Source: Tyto alba (Eukaryota > Chordata > Aves > Strigiformes > Tytonidae). From it: DNA of 64,000 bases. Where the stretch lies: the NCBI RefSeq assembly GCF_018691265.1, contig NW_024881300.1, forward strand, positions 6,499,546 through 6,563,545, written 5' to 3'. Below, piece by piece: positions 1 through 10,719 of the stretch. Position 1 is the stretch's first letter. Each line of letters begins with the position of its first letter. The notes beneath the pieces were generated by a model. That model searched no databases, was not told the DNA's origin, and was given only the letters and a program-made list of their open reading frames with translations. A program made the translations under genes and the position numbers.

Positions 1-3000
1 TTTACTGCTGTGAAATAAACAGGTAAGTCAGAAAAAGAATGAAGTCAGACACGTCTATCTCTATATGTGGAGAATGAGGTGTGGGAGAATTGTTTAAGCT
101 ACTAAGGTCACTAGGAAGTCTGTAGCATGAGAGCTTGTGTATCCCTGTGCAGTATCCTAAGCATAAGTCGATATGCTGATGAACTTCCCGTTTGGTGTTT
201 GTTATTTTAAACTGAAATTGCTATGAAAAATCTGTTTTGATGTGTCTGTACATGAGTAAATGTTCAATGTGCAATGAGTTCGTACAGTCTATGGTGAGAC
301 TGATACCACTCTCTTCAGTGGTACTGATGGCTGAGCTGGGTAGGCTAAGTTAAGTTGAAACTTGGGGAATATGTAGTACTTCCTGCAAACACACATCAAA
401 AATGTATGTCACCACCACCTATAAAACTGGAAACAGATATTATCTGAAGGCTGTCTCACTTTATCCCAAATATAATTAAAGGAAAAGAGAAGGCAATATC
501 TCTTTTAAGGGAAATACCTTTAAAATATAAAAAAGTGGTATCTTTGTTAGTGGTGTTCCATAGAAAGTTGAATACAATTGAGAGGCAAAGCATATATAGG
601 TCTAAGTTTAAATATTATAATATACATTCAAAGAAAATTACAAATTGAAATTAAATGTGGTATGTCTTAGTCATAACCCTTGGTACAATATAGGAAACAT
701 TAACCGAAAGATGTAACTGGGAAGTGCCTGACCTGTCTAGTAATCTGAGAACTTAATTTGACCTATTATTGGCCCCACCATTTACAGAATCTAGTCCAAT
801 TAGTGATAAAAGCTGTTCTACGATAATGAAATAAAGAAAAGCTCTAAATTTTTTGTGTGAGATGGACAGTTCTCTCCAGTAAAATAAAAATTGTAAAATA
901 AAGTTCATATCTACACTTGAAACACTTGGCAGCTTAAGTATAACATTTCCTGTTTCAAAGTCCAATTTTATTTGACATACAACATTAGTAACAATTTGCT
1001 AGTTATTTAGTGAATATTTTAAATACTTTATCAACTGTCAAGCAATTTGGAGCGTTTTATGCTAATGGTAAGAAATGGTCAGAGTTGCTACTTATACATG
1101 ATTCATGGACTATGTATATGCAATATGTGCCTAGCTGATCTGCAAAATATCAAGCATCATATGTCTAACGCTGAGTTTCAAAACTTCTGTTTGTATTTGG
1201 GGCAAACAATTTACAAATAGCTTTTTCCATCTTAAATAGCTTGAGTATTTTATGTTAGTAATCCATCCATGGAGAGAAATAAGATACATAGAAAAGCTAG
1301 CTGTTTACCATGGATTTATCAGTATCTAATGCTGGAGTTCTTAAGTGTTAGGTAGACGGTTTAATTCATTGCTGTTCCACTGAGGTTTGGAATTTGGAGC
1401 TATTCCAAATTAGCAAAGCTGGGGATAGAAGTAGTTCAGAGAAGAACGTGAAGGAATTGTCTTCCTTGTTCCCTAAGCATAGATCATCTTAGTACCATTT
1501 CTTTTTCCATCCTGTGAGAAGTCAACAGGCCTAATCCTATGCTGTGTACATACTTCATCTGGTTGACCAAAAGGATGTTAGTTCCTGCAAATCTCTAAAA
1601 GTGTTCACTACTGCAGAACTTTGGAAAATAAAAGACTGTGGTGTTCTTTCTTTTGTTTTCTCATCCTCTGTTAAAATAGTCATCTCCTCGGGGGACATGC
1701 CATGGAGTCCTGCTTCTTATGTAGCTTCTAACATAGATGAAGGCAGGATGGAGACAGGGTACTGGACTACATTTGAACTAGAACTATTAAAAAATGGTCT
1801 GTATTCTTCAGATCTCTGTAAGATCACTGTACGTGACCATCTAACATGGAATTTTAGAGACTATACTAAACCGGGTAATTTGGAGACTATAGTCTGTACA
1901 TAGCTAGAGTTTGGAAATCTGCAGATATTGAATTTTATTTAGATAACTTGATCATAATTAAAATGACATTTTTTTAGGGAATAATGCTTAGTTTAACTGT
2001 GAATTGTTGCAATACTCAATGTGTGGGAGGTCAGTCTAAATCGAATGCCATCCTCACACATTGAACTCGGGTTACATCAGAACATACTAAGAATCCCTGA
2101 CCCGTCTCTATTTGATTTGGATCTTGATGATTACGACTGAGAGCATCTTAAGTCTAATATGGCAACTAGAACTTCATGTGGGCCTTGTATCCAAAGACTG
2201 CAAAATATTGATTAGCAAAGATAATTTCTAAGGAATAGCAATCATGTAGAAAGAAATTTATGTTGTCATGACAGAATTTATGATCACACTTGCCCCAACA
2301 ATGCCCAACTCAAAACTGAGCACTAAGAATACTGAAAAGCCACAAGCATGTGAATTATACGAGGATAAAAAATAAGAGATTTTCCTCATCACTTGTCTAT
2401 TTTACTGTTTGCAAACTAATAAAAGAGAAAATCAGGCAAGCTGTGTAAAAATAACACTCCCTATTGTAACCATTGCTCTTACAGCATAGGAGGAAGAAAA
2501 GGTAGGTAACTTAGAAATATTGAATACCTTTGTAAAGACAGGTTAGTCAAGGGCTACTGTGGGAAGAAGTAAGGTAACACTCTTTCTTTCCATGACCATC
2601 TCATGCCAAGAGCTATGCAGAGAGAAAACTGTGGTGTACATTTTTTAGGATAAGATCAGTGGTTATTTGTCAGTATGGAACTGGTCCAGCTATCAAAATG
2701 TAGGTTAAATCCACAACAGGACCATCAATGGCTGTGTCTTTATGTAAAGATGAGAGAAAAAAGGCATTATTTCTACCTTTGTTAGCATAAAAATGATTAC
2801 TTTCTTCTGTCCTTTTTCTAGAAAAAGCTGGGTGCTTTGAAGTCTGAACCCTGCCTTTTCATTTTTTAACTGAAGACAGAATTTCAGTTTGATTTCTTTG
2901 GAAATGGACACTATAAAAGAACTCCTGTTATGTCTACCATTTTCTTCTTATCACCTTACTAGTGGAGCAAATTGGAGTGAAATACTCATGTTAGGCAGAT

Positions 3001-4540
3001 ATATTTAAGTGAAGTCCAAGACCTACTTGTTTTCTTTCACCAAACTTGCTTTACGTTAGTCTAACCAATCCGTTATTTACAAGCTTCTGACCATTACATA
3101 CCTGCTTACATACTGCATTTATGGTCTAATTTGTAAGCAAGCTGCTCTATCAGAAGTTGACTGTGTGGAGTGGTGGTTGCTTTTGCTTTTAGCTCAATAC
3201 AATAAATTCCTTCTCTCCAAAGATTTTGCAAAGTAGAAACCCAAGGTGATCTTTTTTTATTTTGAGATAGACATTTTCTTCAAATTAATTTTACTGTAGG
3301 GAAAACAGAGTTCTTTTAAAAGCTGATATTTATGAACATGACCTAGACCCCTCCTGCCAACTGTGACAGGCAAAAGCCCGGGCTAAGTTCTTACGGTTTT
3401 CCTAAACAGTCTGCTCTTTCTGTTTGGTTTCTTTTTGTTTAGATGTTCTGCTACTAACGGCTGTATGTAATTTTTGATTAATTACTGACTGGAACCATCT
3501 CCAAGAGCAATGTAGTGTTTGTGTGTACATGTATCAAAGAGAAATTTTTCAACTCACTGCTTTCAAAATCATGTAGGGGGCTAGTACTGAAACTGAAATG
3601 ACTTGGAAAATCCAACAAAAAAAGTACTCAAAAGTTTAGGTAGGTTAAGGCTTAATTTTCAAGAGCTGAACTCTCACATAAGCTGCTGTATTTGTCAGAA
3701 AGTGAATTCCTGATACCAATTACTTGAAAATCTAGACCCAAGGTTTTGAATACTTTGAGATACTGCAAATAATAAGGTAAAAAGTATCTAGAAAAATCAA
3801 GTATTTTCTCAGTTAAATTATTTTTTATTCTCTTAACTAAGACAATACAGGAACATGATAAAGTTTGCAAAAAGCAAGCTACTGAGATAGCAACTCCAAG
3901 CTCTTCTATTATTATTGGTTTACATTACATTAATCAGTGAAATACCCTGGTATCTTCCACATGGTCAAACAATTATAATAAAAGCTAGAAAACTTTATGC
4001 AAAGTCAATGCAAAGAAAAACTTTATACTTGTGCCTAATGTAATTTTATATTCCTTTTTTTTGTCATTTTTTTTTTTATCCCCAGAAATATTTATTTAAA
4101 ATAATGTGAGAAAATACCAATTTTACTTGATTCTTTTCTTAGGACCATGCATTATTAATGTCTTATGGAATTTCCACTGTATTTTCTCAATACAAGAGTT
4201 AATGTACCCTTATCTCATGATAGTATATGCTGTCAATGAGTGTCTGTTTATCTGTGAATCTTCTAGCAACACAGATTTGATGAATCATTATCTCTGATAA
4301 ACAGATGAATAAATCGATGGTTGTCACTTTGATGATACTTGTTCCCATGCATTTATTAAAAGTTAAACTGATTTAATTTTTAATATTTTTCTGATGATCT
4401 ATAAGAAAACAAATAATAATATTCAATTTCCTTAGAGACATCTGTTAAAAAGTACCTTCATCTTCATAAGGAGTTTAGAGCATTAGTAGTCCTCCTGCCT
4501 TGAGAACTATTGATTATTACATGGTAGTAAAATATATACT
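1..4540. other. AT-rich noncoding DNA, nothing identifiable
   Basis: No gene or recognisable repeat is seen. An open frame of 119 codons lies at 1544-1903 on the plus strand. Its product has no family signature and there is no convincing splice or Kozak context. Frames of this length are expected by chance in 64 kb read six ways. T runs lie at 4055-4077. This may be intronic or intergenic. Confidence 0.6.
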
Positions 4541-4610
4541 AAGATTTAGAGTCCCAAAGGCACTTAGGCCCATAAATCCCATTGATTTCAATTGGAATTA
4601 AATCTCCATG
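4541..4610. repeat. Possible relic of an ancient amniote palindromic repeat
   Basis: The segment carries the imperfect palindrome CCCATTGATTTCAATTGG, next to 'aggcacttaggccc'-like sequence. From memory, this combination of a palindromic CATTGA..TCAATG core and 'taggcac' flanks recurs in old dispersed repeats of turtles, crocodilians and birds, probably nonautonomous DNA elements. I cannot assign a family. A similar core appears at 11171-11218. Chance similarity is possible because the matching core is short. Confidence 0.3.
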
Positions 4611-4925
4611 AGTTCAGACAACTAGGTTTTATTGGATTTTTTTTTTTTTAATATAATTTCACTCGTCAAATTATCTTTGATTAGAAGACAATGAACATGT
4701 AACAGCAGCAGTCTATGAGCCTCCTTCAGATGGAGATAATTCTGTAGACAGGCTTAGTGTTGCTGAATAGTGGGAGAGGCATGGCTTTGGTCTTAATCTT
4801 TTGTTTGGGGATGGTGAGAGCCTCAGAAGTTTCACCATTTTTACAACTATTTTTGGAATACACTGCTGCATTTTCCATGAGAATATTCTTCCACCATCCT
4901 TCCTCAAGAGTTTTCCAAGCAGTCC
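4610..4925 (-). other. Exon-like segment: acceptor, 65-codon frame and AATAAA (unrecognised)
   Basis: On the minus strand a pyrimidine-rich stretch ending in CTTCAG (4931-4926) is followed by an open frame of about 65 codons, ending in TGA at 4728-4726. The residues include an EEGWWKN stretch, and codon use looks unforced. An AATAAA hexamer lies about 95 nt past the stop (plus-strand TTTATT at 4627-4632), and an A-run (plus-strand T 4637-4649) lies between them. The arrangement resembles a terminal coding exon with a short 3' UTR, or a decayed gene or transposase fragment. A second minus-strand frame is open across the same stretch (4713-4955), which weakens the case. No upstream exon is visible. 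I do not recognise the protein, and chance is a real alternative. Confidence 0.22.
4637..4649. repeat. Poly-T tract (13 nt)
   Basis: This is an uninterrupted T run on the plus strand. It belongs to the series of T runs that dominate the plus strand of this window. It also lies just downstream, on the minus strand, of the exon-like segment that ends at 4726. Confidence 0.8.
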
Positions 4926-4977
4926 CTGAAGATTAATATAATAAAAAGGTATCATTGTAGATTGCCTCCTTCTTTAG

Positions 4978-6700
4978 GTAGGAAAACAGGTGTCATGAAT
5001 TTGGCTAGGGTTCACCTCCTGCAGTTTATATACTTACACAACAGAGAGCTTTGATACTGGTAATTAGAATCAGTTTAAACTTTTTGATTGAGTGATACTT
5101 AATTTGATTAACTTTCTTTTCCTTGGCAATGCATTAGTTTTTTCAGACTGCAAAAGTGTCAGTTCATTGAGAGATTAGAGTTGGAGAACTTTGATAAGTC
5201 ACTGATTTAAGATTAATAGGGAAGAGTTCTTGAGTATAATTTGTTTTTTATTAATATGCTAGAACGTGAAACAGATTACAGCATGCAATGAGAACACCTA
5301 ACTAGACTATTCCATGAAAAATCTGTTTGTTGAAAGCAAATTTACATGTCTGGTTAGTCTGATGTGTAATCTCTATTGAGTCATAACTGGCTGCACAGAA
5401 CAAAATGTCCTGGACATAGGTCTTGCATGTGTTGTCCACATGATGTGAACCTCATCTCTCATGAATATTATGCATGCCTCTGCAGATTGACCACAGTAAC
5501 TACACTCTTTCACTCTTTTTGAACAAACATTTCACAAAATGGAAAAGAAGGGGAGAGAGAAGGATATGTGAGGACAAGCAGTGAGAGGAAAAAGTTTTTG
5601 TAAGAAAGAGGAGAGAGCACCATACACCAGCAAGGCAAAGTGTCTTGTAGAATAAAATACTTCTCATAGGAAATAAATATTGTGGGAAAATTTAAAACTC
5701 GCCAAAAAGACGTGAAATCTTCTTGACCTCAATTCCCTTAGTTTTTATCTACATCTTGGGAAAGGATCAGTGGTCCTGGGATATGACTGTTAGGTTAAAG
5801 GGAGCCCTGCCTAGCAGCATCTATTTTACTCCAAACATTTCTAATCCCTGGTGGAGAAAGCAATAAAGTTCTGTGCTTCAGGTCACGTACCTGAGTACTG
5901 GCAGTTCTTTTCAATATCTTAGTTTAAATGAACTGTGAAATACTTGTTTTATTAGAAGAGCTTTAGTTTACTTGTGAGTTGTTTTCTAAATCATTTCTGT
6001 CCAGAGTAGCTTTGGAAATCAAGTAGTGTGTATTGAACAGTGTTTAGAAACATTTTTAACAGTCTGATGCACAATGCCTCATTGTTCTGATTGTTAAAAC
6101 ATTCATAGAGGGCTATTCTCCTCTTTGGATGCATGCATAAATCTCAGGAAGGCTAATGGGAAATTGTGCACATGCAAGGAGAGAATGGCTCCTCTAGCAT
6201 TGTTGGTAAAGGTGTACGTGCACCACAGAATTTCTTGATAAAAAGTAGGCAACAGGAATAAAGGTTTCTGCTCAAGGGGCTTGGTTAGGATTTACAAGGC
6301 CCGTGTACACTTTTGGTTCTGCTACATGTTTGTGGATGTCCCCAACATACAATTCACACAGGACGTTTGTGGTAGGGGTGCAGGTACCAACACAAACTCT
6401 ATTCAGAGCAACCTCAGCAGGGACCTCCTGCTCTGGGTGAAAGTGAGACAGAGGGAACCTAGGAAGCTGCTCAGGTTTGGACTTGAGATAGCAAATCCAA
6501 TACAGGAGGCATCAGTTTGGATGTTGGCTGTTTCAAGAAGCTTCACCTCATGTTTCAACTCTATTGCAGACATGCACAAAGACATTTACGTGTAGGAACT
6601 GTATGAAAATGTTACTGCCAGAATGTTTTTGCTGCAGTAGTTTTGAATGTATGCATTCATATCTGGAATTACACTGTGTTTTCTCTCTGTGCATCTGGTA
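4978..6700. other. AT-rich noncoding DNA
   Basis: No gene or repeat is identified. A pyrimidine-rich stretch ending TCTTTAG abuts GTAGGA at 4977|4978. This is a weaker example of the acceptor-donor juxtaposition seen at 6750 and 10707. The open frames at 6281-6595 (plus) and 6403-6585 (minus) overlap each other, show no domain features and are probably chance. Confidence 0.55.
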
Positions 6701-6727
6701 ATGCACTAAACTATTTCTGCTCTGTAG

Positions 6728-6750
6728 TGAGTTTCTTGGATGTTTTTCAG
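6728..6750 (+). other. Candidate recursive splice site or 23-nt microexon
   Basis: TGTTTTTCAG is joined directly to GTAAGA at 6750|6751, so a 3' splice site and a 5' splice site share one junction. Upstream, CTATTTCTGCTCTGTAG (AG at 6726-6727) is a second acceptor, preceded by a CACTAAAC branch-point-like string. The segment could be a 23-nt microexon (6728-6750) or a ratchet point of the kind known in long vertebrate introns. The motif match is seen in the sequence; use in vivo is inference. Confidence 0.25.
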
Positions 6751-6759
6751 GTAAGATCA

Positions 6760-9700
6760 CCCTGAGCAATATTCTTGCAGAGGAGTTGTACTTGGAGGGA
6801 TGAGTGCCCAGGCTTTGCCAGAATTTCAGCCAGTGCAGAGAAATTCTGTAACTGATCAGCTGTGAACCAGGGGTATGAGCTCCTTGTTTGGTGAAGGCCA
6901 GCCTGGTTGTGTGATGCTCTCACTGGTAGAGAACAAGCTAGCTCCTCAGCATGGACAGTAGGTAGACATTTCTTCTAAGGAAGACCAGTTTTGGAGTTGT
7001 GCTACGTACTTTGTTTTCTGTTATTGATCTCTAGGCTTGCATATGGGATCCTAAGAGAAGGATTTTAGTGAGGTATTCAGTCAGAGACGTGTTCTACCCT
7101 TGCCTTATCTGACTTGTCAATAAAGTTGAGAAATTTATCTAATATTTAATGAGTGCTAGGTCTAAAATGGAATGTAGATTTGAGAAAAGGATGAAATAAC
7201 GCTTATAGTGCAGCCAAAACAATTAGAGAAACCAGAAGAGACTGTATCTGTCCTCTTAATCAAGAAGAGTTACCTGTCTGTCCTTTGTCTATCACTTTCA
7301 AAGAACTGTCAGGAGAAGAATACATTAAAGTAGTCACCTCTCTTCCCCTCCCAGTAAAACTGCAGCAGGCAAAGAAACTTAAATGGGTGGGGATTGGCCA
7401 AATAATTGTCACTGCCACAATTCTGCTGTGAGCTTGTAATAAATGGGGTTAAAGAACATAGTCTGTGAAAGAATTAGGATGGAGTGAATAGTGGAAAAAT
7501 ATTCAGAAATATGTTATTCAGAACATTTCATGTATTCATAAATTATTCACCCCCACAGAACTGCAGGTGCCTCAGGATTTTTCCATGTAATATCAGATCC
7601 TCAGCTGGCAGAAGCTGGCAGTGCTGCATTTGTTTCCATGGAGTGATGCCAGTTTAGAAGGATCTGGCCTGTGTTATTTTTTTTGTTTGTTTGTTTGTTT
7701 GATTCCCTATTATTTTTCTGTTCCCAAATATTCAAATACATGTAACTCCACACAGGAAGCTATGATGAACCCTGGGGCACTATGATAGTGCAATCTGTTT
7801 AAGCTTTACTTTCACGGTTTCCATTATAAGATCAGTTCTTTTTTATATGTGTTGATAGTGTTGCTGCTCACAGTTATCTGCTTGTGTTTTCTCTCTCTCC
7901 TGCACCTGTTTGGTGTGTATATGTTAAATGGTCAAGTTCCATTATCTACCTATCTTCAGCTGTGATCAAGGTAATTTATGGATGAATGTAGTTAGCTTCA
8001 TATGTACGTTCAAAACTGAGAGTAAACAGAATTGTTGTTCCTTATTTAAAATCCCATTATAGCAGCTGCACTATAAAGTGTAGTTTTCTGCTGTTAAATA
8101 TTTTATCTTGACCACAGCTTGCATATCAGCAAACTTGTAGCAGTATGTTGACTGTTATCTTTTGTGTACCGAAGCACAAGATAGTTTGGAATAATTAAAT
8201 AACATCACTTCTGCATTATCCTTGGAGGGCTCATACTCTTTTCTTCTAAGAAGATAAAAGGTAAACATAAATTATAGCAAATCAAACTGTAGGATGATAA
8301 ATAGTGTTGTAAGCCAGGATAATAATATAACAAAAAGTAAGATGAAATCCACCCTTTCCCACTTGTATCCATCTTCTATATTTATTTTTGCTGATACAGC
8401 TATTGAAAAGGAGGACAATATGGCAGTGCTTTTGCAAGGCCATTACACGTTCCTGAACGACACAGTCATCATTACTCTGAACCTTATTTGCTCAAGGTTT
8501 TATAAATATAGATTGGTATATGAGTTTTGGTGGTAAAAGTATCAAATTTAAGATACATATACAACTCAAGTCAGCACCATTTCAAATCTTTTTTTGAGAT
8601 TCAATAGCCTTTACAAGATTTCCAGGATGCTTTTTGCAGCAAAGAGTTGTGACTATGTGTTTGTGTATTCTCCACATTTTCTTTAGCATGATTGACAATT
8701 TGTAGTGTCTGTAATTCTTCAAGTGAAATGAACTGAACTACTGAAATTAAGATTTCATAGGATCAGGGCAGAAAATACAGAAAATATTTTTCATGATAGA
8801 TTTCTATCTTGTAATTTTTCCATGGCATAGATGTTTATTCCAAGAACAGGATTTCATTGACTTCTGGTCATTACTCAAGTGAACTACTCAGATGAAACCT
8901 ACTTTTAATTTGAGAAAAGCCTGAACATTAATTTTGTGGAATAATGGGTAGAGATACAAATATGAAATAGTTTTAGATGTAAAGGCTGAAGTAGTAGTGG
9001 CAGATGGGAAGTCTTGAGGGAGTTAGGACTAGGATAGAAAAGTCCTTATGGCAGAGATTCAGGGAAAAGAAGTAGAATAAATTGAGCATAAGAAAAGGGT
9101 GTGATGAGGATCAGGAGGCATCAGAGAATGAAATTATAGTTCAATCTGACAAATTTTGCTGCAGAACTTCATAACAATAACACAGATTTCCATAGCTTAA
9201 TTAAAAAAAAATATATATAAAAGCATAGAAAATCCTTTTTTTTTTTCAAAAAAACATTCTTGAAATTCATGTTGATCAGCTGTCATGCCATTCAAGAAAA
9301 CATTCTTTTAAATGTTATAGTTACTTTTTCCATTTTATGTTGATTTTTAGAAGAGTCTGAATTAGTGTCTTCAGTTACCGAAAATTCCTTTTCCTTTTAT
9401 TGTCCATTGGTGAAACTGTCACTAGTGCAAAACCTTCTACCTCACTGCTAACAGTGGCTAGAGAAAAACTCCACTTAAAGTGCACAGATAATTTAATAAT
9501 ATTCAGTAAAAAATGCTGACTTACATGACCTATAGATGAGCTCAAATATTTGTAAATACTGTTTTCTACATAACGTGAAGTCCTCTAATAATTAAGCTGC
9601 TGTGAATTACTTTTATTGTGTTTTGTCATTTTTGTCATTATTCTGCTATTCTCGAAAGGCTTCTTTGCCCATTTTGTTTACATATAGCTATTATTGGAGT

Positions 9701-9887
9701 TTGTGCTAGGAAGTATATAATTTACATAATCATAAAATAAAAAATACACAGAAAGATATGAAGTAAACCAGCAAATATTTCTATCCATGAAATGTTATTG
9801 CCTGATCTGATGTAAGTTAAGACCAACTGCCATTTGAATAGTAATTATTTGGTATTTTGAAATACTGATACTGAAAATAAATGAGGA
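6760..9887. other. AT-rich noncoding DNA with a short (TTTG)n run
   Basis: No gene is recognised. A T-rich stretch with about four TTTG units lies near 7678-7701. The 80-codon plus-strand frame at 8294-8536 shows no family signature. The remainder is unremarkable AT-rich sequence. Confidence 0.6.
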
Positions 9888-9906
9888 TTTTTTTTTTTTT
9901 TTTTTT
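9888..9906. repeat. Poly-T tract (19 nt)
   Basis: This is an uninterrupted T run on the plus strand with no flanking element that would identify it as the tail of a retrocopy. Confidence 0.85.
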
Positions 9907-10504
9907 ACATACTATGTATTGAAGTAGTAATATTTTGTTGGGTTTAGTTTAAGTCTTTGGATTTTATAGAACTGTATCTGTCACTTAACTGTAATAGAGA
10001 TGAACAATAAATAATCATATACATTTTGGCAGATATAAAAAGTAAACAGAGTGGCCATCGCATATTTTCAAGTGCTACACTAATAGAGAAAACTTTATGA
10101 AACATTTAATTGTTCAACAGAGTAGCAATGCTCAGAGGTTGACCTTGAAGTTTTTGAAATGTGAATTGATCCACTGGAACAAGTACAAAGCCAGCTTTGC
10201 TGCTAAATGTAAATTGTTAAAAATGGTGCTGCGTAACATCTGCCTAGTAGTACGCCTTAATCAGCACTGTGAAAAATGAAAGTTTAACGATCTACTATAG
10301 TGGCTTCTAAGTGAAGGATAAACAAAGGATGAAAGAGTTTCCTTGCATGGTTTGTAACTGATGGCATGAAAAATGTCAAGAACCATCTGCCTCAAACTTA
10401 TCCAAACTGTCATCAAGTATTCTAATCCAGTCAAAGGAGATACAACTAGAACAACCTATGTAACTTGCTGAAGGCTTATCAAAAGAGTTGTAAATAAGGA
10501 GGAG
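9907..10504. other. AT-rich noncoding DNA
   Basis: Nothing identifiable is seen. A 60-codon frame at 10097-10279 has no recognisable product. Confidence 0.6.
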
Positions 10505-10550
10505 AAAAAAAAAAAAAAAAAAAAAAGAAAAAAAAGAGGGGGAAAAAAAA
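10505..10550. repeat. Poly-A / A-rich tract
   Basis: A 22-nt A run (10505-10526) is followed by further A runs broken by G residues. It is one of only about four long A runs on the plus strand. No source retroelement body is visible 5' of it. Confidence 0.85.
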
Positions 10551-10679
10551 ACCCCAAACAAACTATCAACTGCATAACCACAGATTTCTGCCGGCTTGCC
10601 TGTGGCTTTGAAATTCAATCCCATTTCTCTAGTCTGACAAACTGTACTAAATGGTAAAATGGATTTTTATTGCTTTCAG

Positions 10680-10707
10680 CCATTTTCATTCTAGCTGCTA
10701 TCCCTAG
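10680..10707 (+). other. Candidate 28-nt microexon or recursive splice site
   Basis: A perfect donor GTAAGT begins at 10708, immediately after a CCCTAG acceptor (AG 10706-10707) with pyrimidine-rich sequence upstream. Another strong acceptor, TTTTTATTGCTTTCAG, ends at 10679. A TACTAA branch-point consensus lies at 10645-10650, about 29 nt upstream of that AG, which is a typical distance. Two readings are possible: a 28-nt internal microexon using the 10679 acceptor, or a zero-length recursive (ratchet) site at 10707. At 28 nt it would shift frame if coding. The splice strings are visible; splicing itself is inferred. Confidence 0.3.
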
Positions 10708-10719
10708 GTAAGTACTCAG

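Noticed and set aside
1544..1903. 119-codon plus-strand open frame
   Set aside because: No recognisable domain, no splice, Kozak or poly-A context. Frames of this size are expected by chance across six frames in 64 kb.
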